A stretch of DNA of 64,000 bases from NCBI GenBank assembly GCA_938034445.1, contig CALHLD010000005.1, forward strand, positions 1-64,000, written 5' to 3'. This stretch comes from an uncultured archaeon (GTDB taxonomy: Archaea; Thermoproteota; Nitrososphaeria; JACIWG01). The position numbers were made by a program, and so were the translations under genes. Under the pieces are notes generated by a model. It was given only the letters and a program-made list of their open reading frames with translations, had not been told where the DNA came from and ran no database searches. Below, one piece after another: positions 35,523 through 43,852 of this stretch. Numbering within the stretch: position 1 is the stretch's first letter; every line of letters starts with the position of its first letter.

Positions 35523-36210
35523 TCAAAAAATTTTATTTAAAAATGATTTTACATTCTTATATTCTTCTTCCAATCTATTTCGCGGTATTGTTTTGTCGCA
35601 GATAATAGTGTTGTCGTCTTGGCAGGTTAAAGAATAGTTTTGGGCATACAATTTTTGTAGGCATACAAGACACTTTTCTATTACTTTTAAATCCAGTTTA
35701 CCTGATTTTGGACATAGGTTTAGTATGATTTCTATGAAGAAAGTAGGTGCTTTTAGAGTCATATTTTTTGCTCCTATACCGATCACATAATTTGCCTCTT
35801 TGTCTAAGATTTTGTAGGCCTCTTTTTGCCTTAAGGCTTTAGCTTTTTCTACTACTGATTCCGTTTCAGCTAATTTGTTTTTCCCAAAAAACCCACTATC
35901 CTTTCAATTTTTGTAGACTGATCTTATGTCTTAAAATATTTCTTGAATAAGATTATGCCTATTGCTAAGACTTCTGTGCCAGATATAGTTATTACTGCAA
36001 AATCTAGTAATATGGCTGAGCTGTCTATGTTTGCTACGCTTTTTAAAACTCCTCCCATAATGTTTAAGTAGACAGTGTGAGCGGCTCTAAGATCTTTTTA
36101 ATGCTGGAGTTCACTATATCTATAAAATCAATTAGAGACTTTCTTATTCCATCATTAGGCTTATCACCGGATGAGGGCTGAAAGTATTACCTTCATCAAT
36201 AGGATAATAT
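35523..36210 (-). pseudogene. Decayed membrane-anchored protein gene
   Basis: Minus-strand pieces form one protein in shifting frames: DKPNDGIRKSLIDFIDIVNS (near 36150), GGVLKSVANIDSSAILLDF (near 36030), a shift at T5, AVITISGTEVLAIGIILF as a membrane helix (near 35970), STKIERIVGF, a shift at T6 (about 35886), and ETESVVEKAKALRQKEAY leading into the track ORF 35523-35786. At least two homopolymer shifts and two stops interrupt it. The ancestor is unknown. Confidence 0.5.
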
Positions 36211-36242
36211 ACTAACAAAATAAAATATTATTAAAATTTTGT

Positions 36243-36812
36243 TTAACAGGATTTAATATCACTTTGTTTTCTCCTCCAGCTTTCTCTTTCTCTTTCTTGC
36301 ACCATTTCAGCAAATTTACTTAGCATTTCACTACATTTTCTTAATGCTTCTTCAACTGATGTATCCCTTGTTTTCTCTGTCCATCTCGAAATTACCTTCT
36401 TATACCATCTGTTTAAACCCTCTAGACTTTCCTCTAACTCTTCAACCTCTTCTGCTCTTATGTTATCATTTTCAATATTATATTGAATCTCTTTAATAAA
36501 TTCATCACATTCTTCCAAAATTTCATCCAATTCTCTTTTTCTTTCCTCCTCAAAAATTTTTTTAATGTTAACTTCGTCAACTTCTTTTTCTCCTTTTGAT
36601 ACAAAAACTGCAACAAATCCTTGCTTTTCAATTTCCTTTCTAATAGTATTTACCTTCTTCCGAGTTATATCATTATCTGGTAATATGCAAATTGAATATG
36701 GTGGATATATTGCTCCAATCTTTTTTAAATCCCTCCAGAATTTTACTCTTATTTTTGATGGACTGTTTGGTACATCGTAGACCACAAAAATCCATTTCCT
36801 CCTGTTTTCCAT
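36243..36812 (-). CDS. ChrB N-terminal-domain-like protein
   Basis: The 189-residue protein opens RRKWIFVVYDVPNSPSKIRV then FWRDLKKIGAIYPPYSICILPD. This matches the Cas2-like N-terminal domain of ChrB proteins (W.fv.Y.lP..pS..Rv..WR.lkklGA......vLP). The remainder is a long Glu/Lys-rich helical region (ELDEILEECDEFIKEIQ...). The ChrB C-terminal catalytic domain and a ChrA chromate transporter are absent, so chromate resistance is not implied. It could be a small nucleic-acid-binding protein or a ferredoxin-fold RNase-like protein. Confidence 0.65.
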   Translation of the reverse strand: MENRRKWIFVVYDVPNSPSKIRVKFWRDLKKIGAIYPPYSICILPDNDITRKKVNTIRKEIEKQGFVAVFVSKGEKEVDEVNIKKIFEEERKRELDEILEECDEFIKEIQYNIENDNIRAEEVEELEESLEGLNRWYKKVISRWTEKTRDTSVEEALRKCSEMLSKFAEMVQERERESWRRKQSDIKSC

Positions 36813-36910
36813 ATCATATGATAGTATGCCATCATATTAAATAACTTTAATTGAAATAATTTAATATCCTCTTATATTTTGTAACCATAGTTACATTTAA
36901 AAGGTTTTAT

Positions 36911-37774
36911 TTGTTAGGATTGTGCATGGTGTCTGAGTACTTACAAAAACTTTATCAAAGAATATGGGATTTCGTGAGGGAACGCTATTCTGGAGAAGGG
37001 GGTTTCATGATGTCTCCAGTAGACTATCCGAATCCAGCGGCAACATACTATTCACTATCAATTTTAGAAAATATTGGAATAAATTTTGAGGAGAAAGAAA
37101 GGTGTGTTAGATGGTTATCTAATTTTAAAATCGACAGCATTTACTCACTATACTATGTAGTCAAAAGTCTAATTCTACTTAATCAGCAATCTATTTTAAA
37201 GAAGAAATTGTTAGAAAATGTTGGTCTAATTAAAAAGGGGATGTTCTTTCCTTCTGTTCAAAGAATTTATGAAATAGAGCAGGAGTTTAGGAGACTCTAT
37301 TTTTTGTCAGAACTGTCTAATCTTATAGGTTATGGTTTTGAAGAAGATTTGATAAAAAGGATTCTTACCCACGTAAACGAAGATGGTGGGTTTGGCCTTA
37401 TAGGCCATAGTACATTAACTTCAACATATTATGTTGTTAGTGCATTAAATGTTCTTGATAAGTTATCGTTAATAGACAAGAGGAAGGTTATCGGATATGT
37501 TAGAGAATGTGAGCGGCCAGAAGGTGGCTTTGTTACTAGACCAGAAAACATCTTACCATATATAGAATATACGTATTATGGTATTAAAACATTGGAAATT
37601 TTTGGGGAAAAAGTTAATTTTCCTTTGGAGCATATAAAATTTGTTCTTAATTGCTTAAACAAAGATGGTGGCTTTAGAAGGACAGTAACATTGGGCATAT
37701 CGAATCTTGAAAATGTGTACTATGCGTCGTCCTCACTAAAAACTCTGAATGCAGATAAATTCTTTTTATGGTGA
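36911..37774 (+). CDS. Prenyltransferase/squalene-cyclase-like alpha-toroid protein
   Basis: The 287-residue protein has repeated toroid motifs: SGEGGFMMSPVDYPNPAATYYSL, NEDGGFGLIGHSTLTSTYYVVSAL, PEGGFVTRPENILPYIEYTYYG and KDGGFRRTVTLGISNLENVYYAS. The GGF...Y..YY pattern is that of protein-prenyltransferase beta subunits and terpene cyclases. The Zn ligands of prenyltransferases and the DxDD of cyclases are not evident, so function is uncertain. TTG 36911 or ATG 36926 may be the start. It overlaps the next gene by 7 nt. Confidence 0.7.
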   Translation: MLGLCMVSEYLQKLYQRIWDFVRERYSGEGGFMMSPVDYPNPAATYYSLSILENIGINFEEKERCVRWLSNFKIDSIYSLYYVVKSLILLNQQSILKKKLLENVGLIKKGMFFPSVQRIYEIEQEFRRLYFLSELSNLIGYGFEEDLIKRILTHVNEDGGFGLIGHSTLTSTYYVVSALNVLDKLSLIDKRKVIGYVRECERPEGGFVTRPENILPYIEYTYYGIKTLEIFGEKVNFPLEHIKFVLNCLNKDGGFRRTVTLGISNLENVYYASSSLKTLNADKFFLW

Positions 37775-38553
37775 TACATATGGTTAAAAAGGACATTACA
37801 ACATTAGACATATTAGATGCTTTTGAAGGAGGTCAACTCTGTCCCCTTTGTCAACTTTGGATAAAGAGCGAGGAAAGACTAATGCCATATCTTTTAACCA
37901 ATGAAGTTAATATGGATCCAGACTTTAGAGCAAAAGTAATTGGGGCAAGAGGATTTTGTAACCGTCACATGCATTTGCTATATAATACTGCATACACGCC
38001 AGGAACTCAGGATGGTTTAGGGTATGCTTTATACATGCAGGATGTGATAAAACTAATGTTAGACAAGATTCAGGAAACGAAATCGGATATCGAAGAGATT
38101 ATGTTAAAGGCTTCGGGTATGCTAAGCAAGAAGAAGGTTGCGAAAATAAAACAAACTTTCAATAAGCTAGAAAATAATTTTAAGGGCACAGACTTGTGTC
38201 CTGCATGCGAATATCTTAGGCAACTGGACACAATGCATACTGGAACAATAATTAGAATGTTGGATGAGGATGAGGAGTTTAGAAAAATTTTTTTGAATTC
38301 GATAGGCTTTTGCGTGCCTCATTTTATATCTATAATAAAAATTGTGTCTGAGACAAAAGTGAAAAATTATGAAATGATCTTGAAATTGCTTTTTGATGTA
38401 GAATCAAAAAATATAGAAAGAATACAAATTTTATTAACAAAATTTATTAAAAGATTCGATTGGGCATACAAACAAAAATCTTATGGAGAGGAAATTGAGG
38501 CAAACAATATAGTTAAAAACTTTCTGAAAGGAGTAGAAGGTCTTAAAATATAA
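37768..38553 (+). CDS. Duplicated Cys-rich protein (DUF6062-like)
   Basis: The 261-residue protein has two similar halves. Each has CPxC in its first helix (GGQLCPLCQLWIKSEE; GTDLCPACEYLRQLD) and a later GFCxxHxxxL (ARGFCNRHMHLL; SIGFCVPHFISI), giving a putative four-ligand metal site per half. The pattern resembles DUF6062 proteins, found in archaea and anaerobic bacteria. It starts at ATG/GTG inside the end of the toroid gene, so the two are coupled. The C-terminus is basic and helical. Confidence 0.6.
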   Translation: MVIHMVKKDITTLDILDAFEGGQLCPLCQLWIKSEERLMPYLLTNEVNMDPDFRAKVIGARGFCNRHMHLLYNTAYTPGTQDGLGYALYMQDVIKLMLDKIQETKSDIEEIMLKASGMLSKKKVAKIKQTFNKLENNFKGTDLCPACEYLRQLDTMHTGTIIRMLDEDEEFRKIFLNSIGFCVPHFISIIKIVSETKVKNYEMILKLLFDVESKNIERIQILLTKFIKRFDWAYKQKSYGEEIEANNIVKNFLKGVEGLKI

Positions 38554-39088
38554 TCATCTTTTAGACAATTTTCCTTCTTATGGTTGCTTGTACATGAGTA
38601 TGCGGGACACTCACATTATGCTAACTCTATTGTAGATCTCATGCTTCTGACCATACCTTAGTCAGCAGTCTATAATTGCACTTACGCCCAAAATACAGGA
38701 ATTACTTTCTTTATCTACTTTTGCTAAAGGTATATTGTTAAGTCTAAATTATGTAGGTTATTAGTTGGTTTTCATAAAACATTAAATATACTTTCCATAT
38801 ATCTGGATATATTATGGTCCAAAAACTTTTAATTGCTTCAAGTACGATAAATTATCTTAATTTATAGTACGTTTAATGCAAGAACCGTATGTATTACTGT
38901 GATGTGGAAGAAGTGATCGGGATTGATAATAATGATTGCTACTATTGTCTGCATAAACTAGATACTATATAAGAACGCATTTTTCCTGAAATTAACAATC
39001 AGTGCTTTAGCTGTTTTACTAAAAAAAGGTATTCTATACATAGTGGCCCTGCTAAGCAATCCTTAAATATAGACTTCAAATAAGATAT
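38554..39088. other. Gene-poor stretch with a broken Cys-rich remnant
   Basis: No intact gene is visible in this 535 bp. From about 38888 a plus-strand frame reads YYCDVEEVIGIDNNDCYYC then a TAA and continues ERIFPEINNQCFSCFTKK. The paired CxxC motifs on both sides of the stop suggest a decayed zinc-ribbon gene. The rest looks non-coding. Confidence 0.35.
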
Positions 39089-40231
39089 GTGTTGATAAGA
39101 ACTTTTCCATTTGTTGAAGCGAGCATCGTATCTAGTCAGACTATAATAAGTCCATTTATGGAGTCACCTCAAAATCTTTTGATACTGAATTCGAGGCTTG
39201 AGGTGCATCAAAGGCGAACATTGGATTCCTTAGGTATCTCAATTATTACTCTCAAAGGTCAAGATGGGAAAAAAGGGCAATTAATCCTAAAGGATACGTT
39301 GTTCTTTACAAAGGAGTTATTGGTAGCCTTTCTCGACGAATCCATGAAATTAAGGCAACCAACTCAGTGCGCTGTCAAGAAAGGGGCTTTGACAGAAAGA
39401 TCTGTAACCCCAACTATGGATGTTGACGACCTAGGGGAGAGCATTGGCTATAGGCTTTACTATTATCCATTGAACTGTGACCTACACGCTAAGCCAAAAC
39501 CTTTAGTTATTAATGCTGACGAATATACTCAAGAGATGCTGTTTCCAAATCATATGGTTCAGGAAGGGGTTTATAGAGCTCCAATTACCAGAAAAATTAT
39601 TGTTCAGATCGAGCATTGGGCCAACCTTTGGGCATGTAATATAGCAGCACTTCTTGCCAATATCGCTGAGCTTAAACGCAATCGGTTTAGGCAACTCTGT
39701 CTTGCAGTCTCTGCACTTTCAACCAATCAATGGCGTGTTTCATCCAAGAATGTGCATATAGGAAAAAGATGTGACATTCACCCCACCGCTTACCTCGAAA
39801 ACTCTGTAATAGGAGATGATGTGGAGATAGGGGCTCATAGTGTTGTAAGAGGGTCTATGATTGGGAATAAATCCGTGATTCACAATAATTGCACAGTCGC
39901 CTACTCTGTCCTTGGAGAAGGAAGTCAACTTCGGGATGGGGCAAATGTGACATATTCGCTACTCTTTCCAGGTGCTTTCACAACAGGCTCTTTTATCAAT
40001 GTAAGTGTGATGGGAAGAAACTCTTTCTTTCCTGTTGGTTCTGTTCTAGCCGACTTCAGGATTGATGGAAAGCATGTAACCTTAAGCAAGAATGGAAAGA
40101 TTATTGATTCTGGGCAAACATTCTTGGGCTGTTGTATTGGGCATGGAGCGTATATTGGTTCAGGTATCGTTATACCGCCAGGACGAGAAGTTCCTAATGA
40201 TGCGAAACTCCTACCTTCCATTCAAGGTTAG
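39089..40231 (+). CDS. Left-handed beta-helix (hexapeptide-repeat) protein
   Basis: The 380-residue protein has an N-terminal alpha/beta region (about 1-215) and a C-terminal left-handed beta-helix made of hexapeptide repeats: VHIGKRCDIHPTAYLENSVI, IGDDVEIGAHSVVRGSMI, SVIHNNCTVAYSVLGEGS and IGHGAYIGSGIVIPPG. This layout resembles sugar-nucleotide pyrophosphorylase/acyltransferase proteins, but the nucleotidyltransferase GxG...K signature is missing. The gene is less A-biased than its neighbours, stands alone between gene-poor stretches, and lies 3' of tRNA-Gln, suggesting acquisition by transfer. Confidence 0.7.
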   Translation: MLIRTFPFVEASIVSSQTIISPFMESPQNLLILNSRLEVHQRRTLDSLGISIITLKGQDGKKGQLILKDTLFFTKELLVAFLDESMKLRQPTQCAVKKGALTERSVTPTMDVDDLGESIGYRLYYYPLNCDLHAKPKPLVINADEYTQEMLFPNHMVQEGVYRAPITRKIIVQIEHWANLWACNIAALLANIAELKRNRFRQLCLAVSALSTNQWRVSSKNVHIGKRCDIHPTAYLENSVIGDDVEIGAHSVVRGSMIGNKSVIHNNCTVAYSVLGEGSQLRDGANVTYSLLFPGAFTTGSFINVSVMGRNSFFPVGSVLADFRIDGKHVTLSKNGKIIDSGQTFLGCCIGHGAYIGSGIVIPPGREVPNDAKLLPSIQG

Positions 40232-40528
40232 AGCTTTCCGCTTATTTAGAAGGTGCCTATACTTCCTGCAGTAATCACATATTCTAAACAGCCGTTCCTG
40301 TGAAAATTAACCTAGATAATCTTGTTTAGAGCGAGGAAGCTAAGGGGGAGGTCATTTCTTTAAACAATGAAGTTAAAATAAGTAAAAAGATTCAATTTTT
40401 ATAACATAACCATGCATATAGTAATTATGAGTCTATTATCACAAGGGGTCATCGAACCCTATAAGATTTCTTTCCCATATCTTGAAATACATATGTTATT
40501 TTTGATGAAATCAGATACAAGGGTTTGG
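40232..40528. other. Non-coding stretch between hexapeptide gene and tRNA-Gln
   Basis: I see no coding frame, repeat or clear promoter in this region of about 300 bp. It is the sequence immediately 3' of tRNA-Gln, where an integrated element would have joined, but no duplicated tRNA 3' end is visible. Confidence 0.4.
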
Positions 40529-40601
40529 TAGCCCGGACCAGATTCGAACTGGTGTCTGCGGCTCCAGAGGCCGCTGTGCTTGGCCGCTGCACCACCGGGC
40601 T
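40529..40601 (-). tRNA. tRNA-Gln (anticodon CTG)
   Basis: Folded by hand on the minus strand. The acceptor is AGCCCGG/CCGGGCT with discriminator A. The D stem is GTGC/GCAC. The anticodon stem is GCGGC/GCCGC around loop CTCTGGA (anticodon CTG). The variable loop is AGAC and the T arm is ACCAG-TTCGAAT-CTGGT. The first pair is A1-U72, as usual in archaeal tRNA-Gln. It has no intron and no encoded CCA. Confidence 0.96.
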
Positions 40602-40635
40602 ATCGTATAAAGGTACAATGTTCTTGCCTAAAAAT

Positions 40636-41283
40636 TTATCCTCTAACATAATCAAGTATCTCGTATAAGGAATGTATTTTATGTATCCTAGTATTTATTA
40701 TCTCGTTTTTATCTCCAAAATATAGTCCAAGCCCTGCCTTCTTTAGCATGTTCAGGTCATAAACTGTATCTCCAACAGCTATGGTCTCGTTTAAGGTAAC
40801 GTTTTCTTCCTTCGAAACTGTTTCAAGTATCTTATCCTTTTTTCTTGGTTCTACAACCTCTATCCCTTCTCCAACAAGATATCCTTCACTATCTGTCTTC
40901 AGCCTGTTTGAAAAGACTTTGTCAGCGTAAACTTCTTTACCGACTTTTTCTGCAAGAATATCTATACCGGCTGTAATAATTACAATCTTAAGCCCCATTA
41001 TCTTCAACGCTTTCGCCACCTCTTTCGCCCCATCTACAAGCTCAAACTTTGATAAAATTTCTTCTATTTCATTTATGTGAATTTTTCCCTTTTTCTTTAT
41101 CCACGAACTTATATCTCTAACCATAAACTCTTTATATGATATTCTACCTTGCCTATATTCTTCTAAAGCCTCCTTTGCCTCTTCTATTGTACCAAATTTT
41201 TCGTGGACAAGTTCCCAGCTACTTTTACACTTAATTAGCGTTCCGTCCATGTCAAAGAAGATTATCTTGTATTCCAACATCAT
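40636..41283 (-). CDS. HAD-family phosphatase (SerB-like)
   Basis: This is a 215-residue HAD hydrolase. Motif I is FFDMDGTLIKCKSSWE (DxDGT), motif II is IVIITAG, the motif III Lys is in EPRKKDKI, and motif IV is AVGDTVYDLNMLKKAGLG (GDxxxD). The helical cap between motif I and II is of the phosphoserine-phosphatase type. It may form serine from phosphoserine, although relatives also use other small phosphates. It lies just upstream of tRNA-Gln on the same strand. Confidence 0.83.
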   Translation of the reverse strand: MMLEYKIIFFDMDGTLIKCKSSWELVHEKFGTIEEAKEALEEYRQGRISYKEFMVRDISSWIKKKGKIHINEIEEILSKFELVDGAKEVAKALKIMGLKIVIITAGIDILAEKVGKEVYADKVFSNRLKTDSEGYLVGEGIEVVEPRKKDKILETVSKEENVTLNETIAVGDTVYDLNMLKKAGLGLYFGDKNEIINTRIHKIHSLYEILDYVRG

Positions 41284-41362
41284 ATACTAAATTTCGTTTG
41301 GTTAAAAATTGTTTCCAAAAGCCATTATTACTTGAGAACTTGATTAACAATATTAAGTAAAG

Positions 41363-41370
41363 TTTATATT
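41363..41370 (+). promoter_or_regulatory. TATA box of htpX
   Basis: TTTATATT lies 32 nt before the htpX ATG at 41402, which implies a short or absent leader. Confidence 0.55.
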
Positions 41371-41401
41371 CTGTTACACTGGTGCCATATATTGATCTAA
41401 T

Positions 41402-42295
41402 ATGAGCCTCTCATTCGGTAGCACTTTAAAGGTTTATTTGAAACTTACCATATTATTCGCATTACTTGGAGGTATACTTGTCGGTCTCGGTTTTCTAATT
41501 GGTGGAATCTCTTTAGCCTTCTGGTTTCTAATTTTCGCTTTAGCATTTAACTTTCTAATGTACTTTGTTAGCGATAAAATTGTTTTATTAAGTACGGGAG
41601 CTAAGGTTGTAAGTGAAGAAGAAGCTCCAAGACTTCATGCTATTGTCTCAAAGCTAGCTGCACAGGCTGGCATTCCCAAGCCTAAGGTTGCGATCGTGAG
41701 AAGTCCGCAGCCGAACGCTTTCGCAACTGGAAGAAATAAGGAGCATGCTTTGGTGGCGGCAACTACAGGATTATTAAATATGATGAATGATGATGAAGTG
41801 GAAGCTGTGCTAGCGCATGAAATAGGCCATGTTGTACACCGTGACATGCTTGTTTCAACTATTGCCGCGTCAATAGCTACTGCAATATCGTACATTGGAA
41901 ATCTTATTGCTTGGATGGCTATCTTAGGTGGTTTAGGTGGGAGGGGAAGAGACGATAGTGCAAGAACTATTGCTGCTTTAGGTGCAGCTATACTTGCGCC
42001 TTTGGCTGCAACATTTGTACAGCTTGCTATTTCTAGAAGTAGAGAATATTATGCTGATGAAGCAAGCGCCGTCTTAACGAGGAGACCTCAATCTCTTATA
42101 CGTGCGTTAACAAAGATTGAGCAGATGATATATCGTGGCGCACCATTAAATGCATCACCTTCTACAGCATCGCTTTGGATTGCAAACCCGTTTAAAGGAT
42201 CAAGTCTACTTGAACTCTTTAGTACACATCCTTCAACAGAAAATAGGATAAGGCGGCTTGAAGAGATTGCTAGAAAAATGGGGTATTACGTGTAA
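41402..42295 (+). CDS. htpX: HtpX-family M48 membrane metalloprotease
   Basis: The 297-residue protein has two N-terminal transmembrane helices (LTILFALLGGILVGLGFLI; LAFWFLIFALAFNFLMYFV). The zinc motif is VLAHEIGHVVHRDM (HExxH, about 139). Two more helices follow (IAASIATAISYIGNLIAWMA; AALGAAILAPLAATFVQLAI), with the downstream Glu ligand in SREYYADEAS. It ends LFSTHPSTENRIRRLEE, standard for HtpX. It degrades misfolded membrane proteins with a cytoplasmic active site. The next gene begins 3 nt after its stop and is probably co-translated. Confidence 0.95.
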   Translation: MSLSFGSTLKVYLKLTILFALLGGILVGLGFLIGGISLAFWFLIFALAFNFLMYFVSDKIVLLSTGAKVVSEEEAPRLHAIVSKLAAQAGIPKPKVAIVRSPQPNAFATGRNKEHALVAATTGLLNMMNDDEVEAVLAHEIGHVVHRDMLVSTIAASIATAISYIGNLIAWMAILGGLGGRGRDDSARTIAALGAAILAPLAATFVQLAISRSREYYADEASAVLTRRPQSLIRALTKIEQMIYRGAPLNASPSTASLWIANPFKGSSLLELFSTHPSTENRIRRLEEIARKMGYYV

Positions 42296-42298
42296 TAT

Positions 42299-42601
42299 AT
42301 GTCATCCCTTACTATTATTGTAGACTATTCTAATGTTTATGGAGATATGCGAAGGCTTTCCAAAAACTTTATCGAAGTTAATGTAACTCCTGATACTACA
42401 GTTGATAAAGTTAAGAGTACTGTTCTAAGCTATCTTAATATTCCATACTCGGATCTCTATTATCTTGAATTTAATAAGCAAAAATTAGATGACCAACAGC
42501 TAGTTGGTTCATTAAATTTTTCTAAAAAGGCTATTCTTATTTTAAGATGCAATAACTTTGAAGAACTATATTATCGTATGAGAAGGGATGGACGAATATG
42601 A
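42299..42601 (+). CDS. Small protein with a ubiquitin-like (beta-grasp) pattern
   Basis: I do not recognise a named family. The 100-residue protein reads as beta-beta-alpha-beta-beta: SLTIIVDYSN, FIEVNVTPDTTVDKVKSTVL, YYLEFNKQKLDDQQLVGSLN and KKAILILRC. TVDKVK, the LDD turn and ILIL occupy the places of ubiquitin's TIENVK, LEDGRTL and LVLR. There is no C-terminal GG; instead it ends NFEELYYRMRRDGRI. It lies 3 nt after htpX, suggesting a role in membrane-protein quality control. Confidence 0.5.
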   Translation: MSSLTIIVDYSNVYGDMRRLSKNFIEVNVTPDTTVDKVKSTVLSYLNIPYSDLYYLEFNKQKLDDQQLVGSLNFSKKAILILRCNNFEELYYRMRRDGRI

Positions 42602-42647
42602 ATATTTTCTGATATAATTTGGAGAAACAATTATATGCTTATGGTAT

Positions 42648-43340
42648 TTGTATTTGATGGTAGGAGCAAGATTGTCTTCAAAAACTGAAATAGTTTCTGT
42701 CCTAAAATTGTTATTTAAAAAATATAAGAACATTTACATGTTCTACATAGGTTTAATTGTTGTTTTAATTCTTGTTTCTTTAACAGCCCTTTTTGATAGT
42801 GAATTAGCTGAATTGTTTACACTTTCTGCACGAAATCCATTCGGTATTCTTTCATCAATCTTTATGCAAAATAGTTTTTCCAGCTTAACTATTAACATTT
42901 TCTCAGTCTTTCTACTAATTTTTATATTCACAAACTTAAATTCTATCTTAGAAGCCTACAATTTTTCTTTAAAATATGATCTTTCTAAATCATTTGTGTT
43001 CCTTCCCTTAATTTCTTCAATTATCACCAACATTATAACATACGCTATATTAACTGACTATAATCTTTCTAATGTTACCTTATCAGGTTTTCATGTTCTT
43101 GTTCAACCCATTTTAGGATTTTCTATATCAATAGTCCTCTTTATGCTACTAATGTTTAAAGGTTATAAAAAATTCTTTCTTCCAATATCAATTATATTAT
43201 TGGGCCTTCTTTGTCTATACATAATTTATAACATATACTTTTTTGGACTAGGTAATTTTATTTTTGACTTTCAAAGGTTCTTGAGTTTATCTTTGGGCCT
43301 ATTTTCAGGTGCAGTTGTAGCAATACTGAAACTTGGGTAG
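42648..43340 (+). CDS. Polytopic membrane protein, possibly inactive rhomboid-like
   Basis: The 230-residue protein has about six transmembrane segments (YIGLIVVLILVSLTALF, INIFSVFLLIFIFT, FVFLPLISSIITNIITYAIL, LVQPILGFSISIVLFMLLMF, ISIILLGLLCLYIIYNIYFF and LSLGLFSGAVVAIL). NPFGILSSIFMQNS before the second helix recalls the rhomboid loop, but the catalytic GxSG serine and the late His are missing. It follows htpX and the beta-grasp gene. Function unknown. The start may be TTG 42657 or nearby. Confidence 0.55.
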   Translation: MYLMVGARLSSKTEIVSVLKLLFKKYKNIYMFYIGLIVVLILVSLTALFDSELAELFTLSARNPFGILSSIFMQNSFSSLTINIFSVFLLIFIFTNLNSILEAYNFSLKYDLSKSFVFLPLISSIITNIITYAILTDYNLSNVTLSGFHVLVQPILGFSISIVLFMLLMFKGYKKFFLPISIILLGLLCLYIIYNIYFFGLGNFIFDFQRFLSLSLGLFSGAVVAILKLG

Positions 43341-43349
43341 GCGAATTTT

Positions 43350-43835
43350 TTGAATAGCTACCAGATTTACCCTATAGGAGTTGTCCATGTAAATGTTGGG
43401 GATGAGGTTGTGCGTTTTAGCGAAAATTTGGAAGGAGTTATAGAAGTTTTTGAAGAATTTTCTGAAGCCCTATACAATATTGAAGGTTTCTCACACCTTA
43501 TACTGCTCACTTTTCTTCATAAAGTTAATTTAAGTGGTAGAAAGGTTTTGAAGGTCAGAATCCGTCGTGTTCTAGAAAAGGGTGTTCCAGAAGAAATTGT
43601 TCCACAAGTTGGTGTTTTTGCATGTGATTCTCCAAACAGACCTAATCCCATTGGTGTTAGTATTGTAGAGGTCTTGAAGGTGGAAGGACGCTTTATCTAT
43701 GTAAGGGGTGTTGACGTGTTTGACGGCACTCCTGTTATCGACATAAAACCTTATACTCCTTATAGAAGGGTTGAAAAGCTTACTGTTCCTAACTGGTTTT
43801 CGAATATAGTAAAATATATTGGCCATGAACCATAA
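43350..43835 (+). CDS. trmO: tRNA N6-threonylcarbamoyladenosine methyltransferase TrmO
   Basis: This is a 161-residue TsaA/UPF0066 family protein. It has YPIGVV, FSHLILLTFLHKV, and the signature VGVFACDSPNRPNPIGVSIV, then DGTPVIDIKPYTPY. In E. coli TrmO methylates t6A at position 37 of certain tRNAs using SAM. It starts at TTG 43350, 9 nt after the membrane-protein gene. Confidence 0.9.
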   Translation: MNSYQIYPIGVVHVNVGDEVVRFSENLEGVIEVFEEFSEALYNIEGFSHLILLTFLHKVNLSGRKVLKVRIRRVLEKGVPEEIVPQVGVFACDSPNRPNPIGVSIVEVLKVEGRFIYVRGVDVFDGTPVIDIKPYTPYRRVEKLTVPNWFSNIVKYIGHEP

Positions 43836-43852
43836 ATTTGTTGTCTATAAAG

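Noticed and set aside
36243-36812. Cas2 (CRISPR) call
   Set aside because: The Cas2-like fold matches ChrB N-terminal domains better, and no CRISPR repeats or cas genes are present in the window.
42299-42601. True ubiquitin/SAMP modifier
   Set aside because: There is no C-terminal GG and no protease site exposing one; only a beta-grasp-like fold is proposed.
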